DNA from: Bacteroidales bacterium
GTDB lineage: Bacteria > Bacteroidota > Bacteroidia > Bacteroidales > UBA932
Assembly (NCBI GenBank): GCA_017651785.1
Contig: JAGCCD010000136.1
Span: forward strand, 1-7,282
Length of the DNA: 7,282 nt
Reading direction: 5' to 3'
Both the position numbers and the translations under genes were made by a program. Each line of letters starts with the position of its first letter. Within the stretch, counting starts at the first letter, position 1. Positions 1-7,282 of this stretch are shown here, piece after piece. The notes below the pieces were generated by a model. That model was not told the origin of the DNA. It worked only from the letters and a program-made list of their open reading frames with translations, and did not search any database.

Positions 1-1434
1 CGGGAGCTTGGCGACAGGCTGCAATTCCTTGTGGACGTGGGACTTGAGTACCTGTCGCTGGACCGCGCAACCGGCTCGCTGTCCGGAGGCGAGAGCCAGC
101 GCATCCGGCTCGCAACGCAGATAGGTTCCAAGCTTGTCGGTGTGATTTACATTCTGGACGAGCCTTCCATCGGCCTTCATCAGCGGGACGCCCGCAAGCT
201 CATTTCTTCCCTCTGCAAGCTCAGGGATGAGGGTAATACGGTAATTGTTGTCGAGCACGACGAGCAGACCATGCGCAGCGCCGACTGGCTGGTAGATGTA
301 GGCCCGGGCGCCGGCGTTATGGGCGGCGAGGTGTGCTACAACGGCCCCGCCGCAAAAGCGGCCAGGGCAAAGACCATCACCGCAGACTACCTTGCCGGTA
401 CACGTAAGATAGAGGTTCCTGCGGTTCGCCGCAAAGGCAACGGAAAGGTGCTCACTCTTCGCGGCGCAAGCGGCAACAATCTCAAGGGAATAGACGTGAG
501 CTTCCCTCTCGGCTGCTTCATAGGGGTGGCGGGAGTGTCCGGAAGCGGCAAGAGTTCCCTTATCAACGAAACCCTTATGCCTATCCTTAAAGGCAGGTTC
601 TACAATTATAAGCAAAAGCCTCTGCCGTACGGAAGCATAGAGGGCGTTGAGTTCATAGACAAGGTCATAGAGATAGACCAGAGCCCCATCGGGCGCTCCC
701 CCAGGTCAAATCCAGCAACCTTCACCGGTGTGTTCGACGATATCCGCAAGCTGTTCGAGGACACCCCGGACGCCAAAGTGCGCGGTTTCAAGTCCGGCCG
801 CTTCTCGTTCAACGTCCCCGGCGGCAGATGTGAGGAGTGCAAGGGCGCAGGCATCAAGCTGGTAGAGATGAACTTCCTGCCTTCCGTAAGCGTAGTGTGC
901 GACGCCTGCCGAGGCCGCCGCTACAAGGAAGACACTCTCGCCGTACGTTACAAAGGCAAGAATATCAACGACGTGCTTGAGATGCCCATATCGGAGGCTT
1001 ATGAGTTCTTCAAGGCGCACCCCAAGATTGCCCCGCGTTTAAAAGCGCTTGTTGACGTCGGTCTGGGATACGTCCATCTGGGCCAGTCTTCCGTGAGCCT
1101 TTCCGGAGGAGAGAGCCAGCGTATGAAACTGGCGGCCGAGCTTTTCCGCAAGGCCACGGGAAATACACTGTATATGCTGGACGAGCCCACCACCGGCCTT
1201 CATTTCGAGGACATCAAGACCCTGCTCGGAGTGCTTCAAAAGCTTGTAGACCAGGGCAATACGGTTATCATCATAGAGCATAATCCAGACATTCTGAAGA
1301 GCGTGGACTGGCTCCTTGACATGGGCCCCGAGGGCGGCCGCCGCGGCGGTCTCATCGTTGCCCAAGGCACTCCGGAACAGATAGCAAAAGACCCGGCGTC
1401 TGTAACCGGGCCATTCCTGAAGGAAGTATTATAA
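1..1434 (+). CDS. uvrA: UvrABC excinuclease subunit A, C-terminal half (5' end outside window)
   Basis: UvrA is the cytoplasmic, dimeric DNA-damage-recognition ATPase of nucleotide excision repair; it loads UvrB at lesions. The reading frame is open from base 1 (R-E-L-G-D-R-L...) and gives 477 residues, about half of the usual 930-950, so the start lies upstream and no start codon should be assigned here. Positions that follow are nucleotides. The fragment begins in the first ATPase domain: ABC signature LSGGESQ at 79-99, then the Walker B stretch ILDEP and the VEHD switch. The second ATPase domain has Walker [10 protein letters not shown] at 532-558, a zinc module of the form CX2C-X19-CX2C (829-909; GRCEEC...CDAC), a second LSGGESQ at 1099-1119, [10 protein letters not shown], and IIIEHN. 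All expected catalytic and zinc residues are present and the C-terminus (GPFLKEVL) looks complete. The gene is convergent with the protease gene. Identification is very secure. Confidence 0.98.
   Translation, partial: RELGDRLQFLVDVGLEYLSLDRATGSLSGGESQRIRLATQIGSKLVGVIYILDEPSIGLHQRDARKLISSLCKLRDEGNTVIVVEHDEQTMRSADWLVDVGPGAGVMGGEVCYNGPAAKAARAKTITADYLAGTRKIEVPAVRRKGNGKVLTLRGASGNNLKGIDVSFPLGCFIGVAGVSGSGKSSLINETLMPILKGRFYNYKQKPLPYGSIEGVEFIDKVIEIDQSPIGRSPRSNPATFTGVFDDIRKLFEDTPDAKVRGFKSGRFSFNVPGGRCEECKGAGIKLVEMNFLPSVSVVCDACRGRRYKEDTLAVRYKGKNINDVLEMPISEAYEFFKAHPKIAPRLKALVDVGLGYVHLGQSSVSLSGGESQRMKLAAELFRKATGNTLYMLDEPTTGLHFEDIKTLLGVLQKLVDQGNTVIIIEHNPDILKSVDWLLDMGPEGGRRGGLIVAQGTPEQIAKDPASVTGPFLKEVL
1429..1434. 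other. Back-to-back stop codons of convergent genes (TTATAA)
   Basis: The palindrome TTATAA holds the TAA of uvrA (1432-1434, plus strand) and the TAA of the S41 protease gene (1429-1431 read on the minus strand). Each gene's last sense codon is a TTA leucine that is the complement of the other gene's stop. There is no intergenic base and no hairpin followed by a T-run nearby, so any transcription terminator must lie within coding sequence, or the two transcripts overlap at their 3' ends. Confidence 0.95.
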
Positions 1435-2955
1435 TGCGTTCATTGCCGCTTTGAAGACATCGTCTATGTCCAGGTAGATGTGGTAGAAGGCTTTGTCTCC
1501 AAGTTTGCTGTAGCGGCCGACGAGGGCGCGGACCTGGGTCATCATGTAGTGCTTCTCAACTTTCCACTCCTCGGGCGTGGGGGAAAGGCCGTCGCGGGAG
1601 GCGGCGTAGGCGAGGAATTTCTGCTCAAGGCCGGCCGAATCCAGGTAACGCATAAGTGCGTCGTAGGTCTCAATCTTCTGAAGCTCGGTGCGGTGGGCGT
1701 CAAAGAAGGCAGACGAGAAGCGCATCGGGGTGGCTTTGCGGTTGCAGCCGGTGTAGAACCTGCCCACGCGGGTGGTGTCTATGGGTACGAAGATGTCGGG
1801 CACTATGCCGCCTTTGGCCACTTTCATGCTGTCTGCGTCAAGCATCTCGCCGTTCTCGTAACGGTTTATCAGATCCTCCTCGTAAGTATCGTACGGCTTC
1901 TGGATGCAGCGGCCGGAAGGGGTATAGAAGCGGGCCACCGTGATGCGGACGCCGGAACCGTCAACAAAGTCTACAGGCTCCTGCACGAGGCCTTTGCCGA
2001 AGGTGCGGCGGCCGACAAGCCTGGCGCGGCCGTTGTCCTGCATCGCCCCGGCGAAGATTTCTCCGGAAGAGGCGGTGCCGTCGGACACAAGGAGCGTGAG
2101 GCCGGTGTTCTGGAACTTGCCGCGGCCGTCAGAATAGAAGTCTTCCCTCTTGCGGTGACGGCCCTCCATATAGACTACCAGCTTGCCCTTGGGAAGGAAG
2201 CAGTTGCTAAGGAGAAGCGCCTGGTCCAGGAAGCCGCCGCCGTTGTCCCGAAGGTCTATTATGAGGTGCTGCATGCCTACCGAGGAAAGGTAGTTTACGG
2301 CATCCTCGAACTCGCTGGCGGTGGTTCTGGAGAATTTGCTTAGTCTGAGGAAACCAACGGTATCGCTCACCATGAAGGCGGCGTCTACCGAATGGGTGGG
2401 AATGCGTCCGCGAACAATGTCAAACGGTACGGTGTCGTTGCCACGGGCAACGGTTACCGTGACGTGCGTACCACCGGGGCCCTTCATCCGGCGGACCATA
2501 CTGTCCTGCGGGAAGCGTACGCCGGCTATGGGCGTTTCGTCCACCTTGAGGATGCGGTCTCCGGGTTCAAGGCCTACGAGCTCGGCGGGGCCGCCGGGGA
2601 TGACCTCAATGACCACTGCGGTGTCGTTGGGGACGTTGAACTGTATGCCTATGCCGTAAAAGTTGCCCTGAAGGTCTTCCTGGGCCGCCTCCAGCTTCTG
2701 CGGAGGCATATAGATGGAGTGAGGGTCGAGAGCTGCCAGGGCGGCGGTGACGGCGGCGTCGGTAACTTTTGCATGGTCGACGGAGTCTACGTACATCTCG
2801 TCGATCTTCTGCATTATTACGCTGAGCTTGAGCCAGTCCTCGTACTTTGAGGCAAGAAGCTTGTTCTTGTCTGCCACGCGTACGGCGGGAATGGCTATGA
2901 GGGCGCCAAGGATGGCGCAGCACAGCATAAGGATGATAATGGTGCTACGCTTCAT
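1429..2955 (-). CDS. S41 family carboxy-terminal processing protease, membrane-anchored, with PDZ domain
   Basis: This is a serine endopeptidase of the CtpA/Prc/tail-specific protease family, which trims or degrades envelope proteins by recognising their C-termini. The 508-residue protein starts with a short basic end and a hydrophobic segment at about 5-24 (signal anchor or Sec signal, no clear lipobox), so the body should be periplasmic. A PDZ domain spans about 85-175 ([26 protein letters not shown]). The protease core follows, with [11 protein letters not shown] at 231-241. By spacing to known family members the catalytic residues are Ser296 (GTASSGE), Lys321 (TFGKGLVQ) and Gln325; the 25-residue Ser-Lys gap is standard. 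A helical C-terminal extension of about 100 residues follows. The ATG at 2955 overlaps the end of the deaminase gene by 11 bp, with a purine-rich AGGTAGAGAGAG stretch just upstream, suggesting coupled translation. Last gene of the cluster. The natural substrate cannot be read from the sequence. Confidence 0.96.
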   Translation of the reverse strand: MKRSTIIILMLCCAILGALIAIPAVRVADKNKLLASKYEDWLKLSVIMQKIDEMYVDSVDHAKVTDAAVTAALAALDPHSIYMPPQKLEAAQEDLQGNFYGIGIQFNVPNDTAVVIEVIPGGPAELVGLEPGDRILKVDETPIAGVRFPQDSMVRRMKGPGGTHVTVTVARGNDTVPFDIVRGRIPTHSVDAAFMVSDTVGFLRLSKFSRTTASEFEDAVNYLSSVGMQHLIIDLRDNGGGFLDQALLLSNCFLPKGKLVVYMEGRHRKREDFYSDGRGKFQNTGLTLLVSDGTASSGEIFAGAMQDNGRARLVGRRTFGKGLVQEPVDFVDGSGVRITVARFYTPSGRCIQKPYDTYEEDLINRYENGEMLDADSMKVAKGGIVPDIFVPIDTTRVGRFYTGCNRKATPMRFSSAFFDAHRTELQKIETYDALMRYLDSAGLEQKFLAYAASRDGLSPTPEEWKVEKHYMMTQVRALVGRYSKLGDKAFYHIYLDIDDVFKAAMNAL

Positions 2956-3355
2956 CGTCCACTCTCTCTACCTCGATACCGGCACGGCGGAGCAGGTCTA
3001 CTCCGTCCGTAAGCCTGTATTCGTCTTTGTACACCACACGTTTGATTCCGGACTGAATGATTAGTTTTGCGCACTCCAGGCAGGGCGAAGCGGTTACATA
3101 AAGGGTGGCTCCGGCGCTGCTGTTGCCCGACTTTGCAATCTTGGAGATGGCATTTGCCTCTGCGTGAAGTACATAGGGCTTGGTGACGCCGTTCTCCTCG
3201 CACACGTTCTCGAAGCCGGAGGGCGTGCCGTTGTAGCCGTCGGATATGATCATGTTGTCCTTAACCAGCAGGGCGCCCACCTGACGGCGCTTGCAGTAGG
3301 AGTTCTTGGCCCAGATTTCGGCCATTTCAAGGTATCTGCGGTCGAATTTGCTCAT
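2945..3355 (-). CDS. dCMP deaminase / ComEB-type zinc deaminase
   Basis: The 136-residue protein belongs to the cytidine/deoxycytidylate deaminase superfamily. dCMP deaminase converts dCMP to dUMP in the cytoplasm, feeding dTMP synthesis. The zinc site is complete: His64 and the proton-shuttling Glu66 in HAEANAI, then Cys92 and Cys95 in SPCLEC. The N-terminal part has the dCMP-deaminase hallmark RQVGALLVKDN followed by GYNGTPSGF (Asn42 region), which separates it from tRNA-adenosine deaminases and riboflavin-type deaminases. Length is normal for the compact bacterial form. The ATG at 3355 shares an ATGA with the stop of the acyl-CoA synthetase-like gene (4-bp overlap, 3352-3355), and its own stop overlaps the protease start, so it is likely translated by coupling at both ends. 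I recall that a deaminase gene of this type beside an S41 protease gene is common in Bacteroidota, but I could not check that. Substrate specificity is inferred from family motifs, not proven. Confidence 0.93.
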   Translation of the reverse strand: MSKFDRRYLEMAEIWAKNSYCKRRQVGALLVKDNMIISDGYNGTPSGFENVCEENGVTKPYVLHAEANAISKIAKSGNSSAGATLYVTASPCLECAKLIIQSGIKRVVYKDEYRLTDGVDLLRRAGIEVERVDDEA

Positions 3356-5004
3356 CGCTGGTAGAGATAACGTTTGATGCTGCGCTTGGGAGTGCGTTCA
3401 AAATCCTCGGAAAGGAACTCGATCTTGCGTATCTGCGCGTAACCCGGAACTATCTTGTTGATATCGGGCAGGCAGTCGGTGATGCGCTGCATCACTTCCT
3501 CGGCCTCCAGTCCGTCTATCTGGCCCTGGCGGTAGTCGGGATAGATGAGGGCGGTGAGGGCTCCGTTGTCTTCAATCACCAGTGAGTCAACAACATAGTT
3601 GACGTTGTTGATAACGGCCTCAAGCTCCTCGGGATAGATGTTCTGGCCGGACGGGCCGAGTATCATGCACTTCGAGCGGCCGCGCAGGTAGAGGTAGCCG
3701 TCGTCGTCCATTACGCCCATATCGCCGGTCTTGAACCAGTTGTCGTTGGTGAAGGAGGCCTTGGTGGCCTGGCGGTTCTTGTAGTAGCCCACGAACACGT
3801 TGTCTCCCTTTACCTGGACCTCTCCGGGAATCTTGTATGGATTGGGAGAATCTATGCGGATGGAGCAACCGGAAATGGCATAGCCGCACGATCCTTTCTT
3901 GGTACGGTTCCAGTGAGCGTAGGTGATGAGCGGACCGCACTCGGTCATGCCGTAACCTACTGTGAACGGGAACTTTACACGGCGCAGGAACTGCTCTACC
4001 TCGGGGTTGAAGGCAGCGCCTCCAAGGATGATTTCCTCGAAGTTGCCGCCGAACGCATTTATCATTCCCTCGCGGATCTTGCCAAGCACTATCTGGTCAA
4101 GCAGGGGGATGCTGAGCCAGGTTTTGTTACGGTCTGCCGCGGGCTTTACCTGTGACTTGTAAACCTTCTCTATGATGAGGGGTACTGCGATGATTACGTC
4201 GGGATGGATCTCCGAGAAGGCCTTCATTATGACCTTGGGACTGGGGACGCGGGTGAGGAAATGCACGTGGGCGCCTATGGTCATCTCGAACAGAAGCTCG
4301 AACATGAGGCCGTACATATGCGCGGACGGCAGCATGGCCACCATGTTTGACTCGCAGGTCATCTGAGGTTCGGCAGACTCGCCCGCGAAGCGGATGTTGC
4401 TCCAGATTGCCCTGTAGGGCAGCATTACGCCCTTTGAGAAACCGGAAGTACCGGAAGTGTAGTTGATGAGGGCAAGGTCTTCGGGGCCGTCCTCGAAGTA
4501 GTTCAGGTCCTCGGGACCGAAGCCGTCGGGGTGCAGGGCCTTGAACTCGTCTGCGAGCCTTTCGCGCGCCTCGATGAAAGACTTGTCCGCCGCATAGATG
4601 TACTCAAGCGTAGACATGCGCACAATGAGCTTAACGTCGGGCATATCAGTCTCTGACATGCCTTCCCAGTTGGCGTCGTCTATGAAGAGGACTCTTGCAT
4701 CCGAGTGATTTACAAGATATTGAACGTTCTCGGGCTTGAATTCGTGAAGGATGGGCACGGGGACGGCTCCGTAGGTGGTGGCGGCAAGGAAGCAGACACC
4801 CCAGTTGGCCTGGTTCTTTGAACAAAGGGCCACTTTGTCCCCCTTTTCTATTCCGCAGTTGCGGAAACAGATGTGCAGCTGTTCGATGCGGCGGGCGACG
4901 TCTGAGTACTTGAGCGTAATGCCCTGGTAGTTGGACAGAGCCGCACGCTCCCAGTTGGCCTGGAAGCTGCGCTCGAACATCTTGTTTACCGATTGGAATC
5001 CCAT
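3352..5004 (-). CDS. AMP-binding acyl-CoA synthetase (long-chain fatty-acid ligase type)
   Basis: The 550-residue protein is a member of the adenylate-forming (ANL) superfamily. These enzymes activate a carboxylate, probably a fatty acid here, to acyl-AMP and pass it to CoA or another thiol. Motifs run in the expected order: the phosphate loop YTSGTSGFSKG (182-192), MLPSAHMYG (224-232), adenine-binding YGMTECGPL (351-359), WFKTGD (423-428), and the hinge region RGRSKCMILGPSGQNIYPEE (441-460). No transmembrane segment is obvious, so it is probably cytosolic or peripheral to the membrane. The A10 catalytic-lysine motif is unusual: RTPKRSIKRYLY (537-548) has no GK or TPTxK pattern. The ATG at 5004 overlaps the lipoprotein gene by 19 bp; a second ATG at 4980 (Met9) would start just after that gene's stop, and neither has a strong ribosome-binding site. 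I favour the longer form because residues 2-8 fit a typical N-terminus, but this is weak. Chain length and acceptor (CoA or acyl-carrier protein) are unknown. Confidence 0.92.
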   Translation of the reverse strand: MGFQSVNKMFERSFQANWERAALSNYQGITLKYSDVARRIEQLHICFRNCGIEKGDKVALCSKNQANWGVCFLAATTYGAVPVPILHEFKPENVQYLVNHSDARVLFIDDANWEGMSETDMPDVKLIVRMSTLEYIYAADKSFIEARERLADEFKALHPDGFGPEDLNYFEDGPEDLALINYTSGTSGFSKGVMLPYRAIWSNIRFAGESAEPQMTCESNMVAMLPSAHMYGLMFELLFEMTIGAHVHFLTRVPSPKVIMKAFSEIHPDVIIAVPLIIEKVYKSQVKPAADRNKTWLSIPLLDQIVLGKIREGMINAFGGNFEEIILGGAAFNPEVEQFLRRVKFPFTVGYGMTECGPLITYAHWNRTKKGSCGYAISGCSIRIDSPNPYKIPGEVQVKGDNVFVGYYKNRQATKASFTNDNWFKTGDMGVMDDDGYLYLRGRSKCMILGPSGQNIYPEELEAVINNVNYVVDSLVIEDNGALTALIYPDYRQGQIDGLEAEEVMQRITDCLPDINKIVPGYAQIRKIEFLSEDFERTPKRSIKRYLYQR

Positions 5005-6218
5005 ATTCTTATGCTTTCGTTTGTCCAGGCAAGACGCACCAGCGGCGTTTTGACCGCTATGCGTGCCCTGGATGGCCAGGATTTGTTCTTGTCGCCGGCC
5101 GGTTGATAATTCTCCAAAGCAGTGCGGGGGCCGCTGACTATCCAGTTGCCCCTGCGTATCATGCAGCTGTCTGCGGGGTTGAAGTCTTCTCCGTACAGGG
5201 CACGGAGGAAGCCGGTATAGGGATTTACGGCCACTCCAGCCTGCTTGGACGAGGACGGGACGCGCATGAGGTTGAGTCTCACGCCGTCTTTCTCTACCAC
5301 AGCGACTTCTTTGATGTCATTCGATTTCTCCCAAGCCACAGGCCTGGTGCCGGTGGACTTGCGAAGGCTCTCAAGCGTACGCTGATAGGACTCAAGCGCC
5401 ACTCGGGCGTCCAGCCATACCTCGTATGCCCGGCGGTACTCCTGCACGTCTGCAATGGGGATGTCGAGTACGAAACTCGTGCTGTCCGGCATAATGGAGC
5501 CCAGACGGGACGGGGCCTCCTGAAGCGACGCGCAGAAGTTGCAGAAATATCTCTCTGCATCCGACTGGACGGGGATGATTCTGCCTTCGGAATATACCGT
5601 CCACTCGCAGGCGTCTCTCAGGAAGGGAATGACTCGCTTGCTGAGGGCCGGCGTAACGCGGCTCGGAAGTAGCTTGGGGAAGCCGCTGTTGCGGCATATG
5701 AGGGTCTCTCCGTCCGGAAGGACCTCGAGGACTCTGCCGAAGTTGGGGGCATCCAGAATGGACGACTCCGAGGCAAGGTGCCTGTTCACCACCTTGAACA
5801 CGGTTTCTGAGGGACTCAGGATAAGGGCGTCCCTGGTGGTGAGCGGGATGAATGCCGCAGAAATGCGGAAAGAGTCTGCCTGAGCCAGCAGCGAGCGCAC
5901 GGACGAGGAGGTGTCTGCAGAATGCTTGCCCGCATCTATGATAAGCAGCTCGGAGAGAGAGCCGATATCGTACAGCGCGATTGCCGAACGGGCGTGGGAC
6001 AGCCTGCCGTAGTCCAGCTTGCGGAGGACGCTTACGGAATCCAGCATCTTGTTCATGCCGCGGTCAAGACGCCCGTAGAGTCCTACGCACAGGACGTCCG
6101 AAGGAACCGCGGTAAGCAGCTCAGGCACCTCAGGGGCGGATTCGGTCTGAGGGGACCGGCCGCAGGAAACGGCAAGGAGCGAGAGGGCCGCCAACAAGAT
6201 ACTAACCAACTGTCTCAT
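4986..6218 (-). CDS. Uncharacterised periplasmic lipoprotein with apparent internal duplication
   Basis: I do not recognise a characterised family. The chosen ATG at 6216-6218 gives 410 residues; the frame can be extended four codons to a TTG at 6230, but the ATG places a classic lipoprotein signal at the very N-terminus (MRQLVSILLAALSLLAVSC, lipid-modified Cys19) and lies 12 bases after a TATATTTG promoter-like element. The mature protein should be lipid-anchored in the envelope. Two halves look alike: the first begins AVPSDVLCVGLYGRLDRGM (about 37) and includes ALILSPSETVFKVV (about 131); the second begins IMPDSTSFVLDIPIAD (about 242) and includes NWIVSGPRTALENY (about 358). This resembles the layout of large uncharacterised Bacteroidota proteins such as DUF3352, but I cannot confirm membership. 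A CxxC (FCNFC, Cys226/Cys229) sits between the halves; it may be incidental. It lies 24 bp after metG and its stop overlaps the next gene by 19 bp. The reading frame is certainly real; the function is open. Confidence 0.88.
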   Translation of the reverse strand: MRQLVSILLAALSLLAVSCGRSPQTESAPEVPELLTAVPSDVLCVGLYGRLDRGMNKMLDSVSVLRKLDYGRLSHARSAIALYDIGSLSELLIIDAGKHSADTSSSVRSLLAQADSFRISAAFIPLTTRDALILSPSETVFKVVNRHLASESSILDAPNFGRVLEVLPDGETLICRNSGFPKLLPSRVTPALSKRVIPFLRDACEWTVYSEGRIIPVQSDAERYFCNFCASLQEAPSRLGSIMPDSTSFVLDIPIADVQEYRRAYEVWLDARVALESYQRTLESLRKSTGTRPVAWEKSNDIKEVAVVEKDGVRLNLMRVPSSSKQAGVAVNPYTGFLRALYGEDFNPADSCMIRRGNWIVSGPRTALENYQPAGDKNKSWPSRARIAVKTPLVRLAWTNESIRIWDSNR

Positions 6219-6227
6219 ACGAAGGTG

Positions 6228-6235
6228 CAAATATA
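6228..6235 (-). promoter_or_regulatory. Putative Bacteroidota -7 promoter element (TATATTTG)
   Basis: On the minus strand the only intergenic gap reads ATTATATTTGCACCTTCGT and then ATG. TATATTTG matches the TAnnTTTG -7 box used by the Bacteroidota primary sigma factor exactly, and the following CA is also frequent in such promoters. It would start transcription within a few bases of the lipoprotein start codon, giving a very short leader. I see no TTTG-like -33 box at the expected distance; that region lies in the end of metG. It may therefore be a weak internal promoter, or simply an AT-rich translation leader. Confidence 0.5.
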
Positions 6236-6242
6236 ATAAGAA

Positions 6243-7282
6243 TCATCCGACTTGTGCACCATTGTTTACAACTTCTTCGGGAGAGACGATGCGCATCTTT
6301 CCGTCGCCCTGTTTTGCCATCAGGATCATTCCGTGGCTTTCTATGCCCCTGATGACGCGGGGCTTGAGGTTGGCCAGGATGCAGATCTGCTTGCCGGGCA
6401 TATCCTCGGGCTTGTAGAACTCTGCTATTCCGGAAACTATGACGCGGCGGTCTATGCCCGTGTCTATGGTGAGTTTGAGAAGCTTGTCCGTTTTAGGCAC
6501 CCTCTCAGCCTCCAGCACGGTGGCTGTGCGGATGTCCATCTTTTCGAATTCCTCGAAGGTGCACTCGTCTTTCTGGGGTGCAACCCTCTTTGCCTCCTCC
6601 GCCTTGCGGGCGGCCTCCAGACGGGCCTTGATCTGCGCGAGCTTGTTCAGCTGAACCTCTATGGCATCGTCTTCTATCTTGGCGAAGAGGAGTTCGGGCT
6701 CCCCTATTGCGTGGCCTGCGGGGAGAACCTGGGGACGGCCCAGGAGTTCCCAGTCAAGACGCAGTTCGCCGGGGGCGGCCGCAGGAACGGGGCCGCTCAC
6801 GGTGTGGAGAGCGCAGCCCTCGCCCTCTTTGTAGGTGTTGACGGTCTGCTGCTCGCCCGTGCGATGGTCGCTGCCCGCGAACAGCGTGACTCCCAGCATG
6901 TTGCGGAGCCTCTGCGCCGCAAACGGGGTGAAGGGCTCGAAGGCTATGGCAAGGTCTGCGCAGATTTGCAGGGAGATGTTGAGGATGGTGCCCGTACGGT
7001 CGAGGTCTGTCTTGGCGACCTTCCAGGGCTCTGTGTCAGAGATGTACTTGTTGCCTACACGCGCCATGCCCATTGCGTCGCGCAGGGCCTCGCGGAAACG
7101 GAAGTTCTCCATATTCTGCTCCATTGAGGCCGTGAGCGCGGGAATCTGCGCTATCGCTTCCTTATCAACGTCCGTAAGCGCGCCGCAAGGAGGAACCTTG
7201 CCGCCGAAATACTTGTGGGTGAGCACCACCGCCCTATTCACGAAGTTACCGAAAATGGCCACCAGCTCGCTGTTGTTGCGGC
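6243..7282 (-). CDS. metG: Methionyl-tRNA synthetase, C-terminal half (5' end outside window)
   Basis: MetG charges initiator and elongator tRNA-Met with methionine in the cytoplasm. The frame stays open to the right edge (the codons before 7262 read R-N-N-S-E-L), so the start and the catalytic Rossmann domain with HIGH and KMSKS lie outside; the GTG at 7262 is an internal valine, not a start. The 345 visible residues, counted from position 7280, are about half of a normal 680-residue protein. They begin at the junction NNSELVAIFGNFVNR, continue through the helical anticodon-binding domain (EPWKVAK around 84-90, FEPFTPFAAQRL around 114-126), a charged helical linker (around 210-232, KARLEAARKAEEAKR), and a fused C-terminal tRNA-binding OB fold (about 240-345: FEKMDIRTATVLEAERVP, then RVIVSGIAEFY, ILANLKPRVIRGIESHGMIL). 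That fold helps dimerisation and tRNA capture. The stretch between FAGSDHR and AGHAIGEPELLF looks slightly expanded. TGA stop at 6243-6245. First visible gene of the minus-strand cluster. Confidence 0.97.
   Translation of the reverse strand, partial: RNNSELVAIFGNFVNRAVVLTHKYFGGKVPPCGALTDVDKEAIAQIPALTASMEQNMENFRFREALRDAMGMARVGNKYISDTEPWKVAKTDLDRTGTILNISLQICADLAIAFEPFTPFAAQRLRNMLGVTLFAGSDHRTGEQQTVNTYKEGEGCALHTVSGPVPAAAPGELRLDWELLGRPQVLPAGHAIGEPELLFAKIEDDAIEVQLNKLAQIKARLEAARKAEEAKRVAPQKDECTFEEFEKMDIRTATVLEAERVPKTDKLLKLTIDTGIDRRVIVSGIAEFYKPEDMPGKQICILANLKPRVIRGIESHGMILMAKQGDGKMRIVSPEEVVNNGAQVG

Noticed and set aside
79..1119. Similar DNA stretches at 79-99 and 1099-1119, considered as a repeat element
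   Set aside because: They are the two ABC signature motifs (LSGGESQ) of the duplicated ATPase domains of UvrA, not a mobile or regulatory repeat.
1333..1342. Perfect GC palindrome GGCGGCCGCC near the end of uvrA, considered as a terminator stem
   Set aside because: It has no loop and no T-run, sits about 90 bases before the stop, and encodes the ordinary EGGRRGG segment of UvrA.
1480..2343. 287-residue open frame on the plus strand, antisense to the S41 protease gene
   Set aside because: It is in the codon register where antisense stops correspond to sense TTA, CTA and TCA codons, which are rare in this GC-rich gene; long antisense frames are expected. Its translation shows no recognisable domain, while the opposite strand encodes an intact protease.
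3062..3069. Plus-strand TAGTTTTG, matching the TAnnTTTG -7 box
   Set aside because: It lies inside the deaminase gene on the antisense strand, with no plausible plus-strand gene downstream. An 8-base pattern with two free positions is expected by chance in 7 kb.
5103..5672. 189-residue plus-strand open frame opposite the lipoprotein gene
   Set aside because: It lies in the same mirrored register as the lipoprotein codons. The minus-strand frame has a proper lipoprotein signal, a promoter-like element and operon spacing; the plus-strand frame has none of these.
6252..7127. 291-residue open frame on the plus strand, antisense to metG
   Set aside because: Same codon-register effect (sense TTA/CTA/TCA avoidance). 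The metG frame has full family motifs and runs to the window edge, so the antisense frame is a shadow.
7260..7262. GTG as a start codon for a short 339-residue MetG-like gene
   Set aside because: The frame is open upstream to the window edge and the preceding residues (NNSEL) belong to the conserved MetG sequence, so this is an internal valine.

Overview
The window looks like ordinary chromosomal housekeeping DNA from a fairly GC-rich member of the Bacteroidales (Bacteroidota). Three things support this. The protein versions are typical of the group: a methionyl-tRNA synthetase with a fused C-terminal tRNA-binding domain, a long S41 protease with an N-terminal anchor, and an AMP-binding enzyme whose C-terminus reads RTPKRSIKRYLY. 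The gene starts lack strong Shine-Dalgarno sequences. The only intergenic gap carries a TATATTTG element matching the Bacteroidota -7 promoter box (TAnnTTTG). I cannot name a genus from this sequence.

Layout: the 3' half of uvrA (excision-repair ATPase) enters from the left on the plus strand and ends at 1434. Everything else is on the minus strand. Read 5' to 3' along that strand it is: the C-terminal half of metG (enters from the right edge, stops at 6243), a lipoprotein of unknown function (6218-4986), an AMP-binding acyl-CoA synthetase-like enzyme (5004-3352), a dCMP/cytidine deaminase-family enzyme (3355-2945), and an S41 carboxy-terminal processing protease (2955-1429). The junctions are +24, -19, -4 and -11 bp, so the five genes are packed like an operon with likely translational coupling in the last three steps. 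uvrA and the protease gene converge with their stop codons back to back (TTA|TAA) and no space between them.

Together the genes cover DNA repair, translation, pyrimidine nucleotide metabolism, fatty-acid activation and envelope proteolysis. No obvious single pathway unites them; compact packing of unrelated core genes is common in this phylum. About 24 bp of the window is noncoding. I see no RNA genes, insertion sequences, CRISPR arrays, phage genes or sign of horizontal transfer. I found no convincing new biological system. The points most worth checking are the unknown lipoprotein with an apparent internal duplication, the non-canonical A10 motif in the AMP-binding enzyme, and the terminator-free convergent junction.
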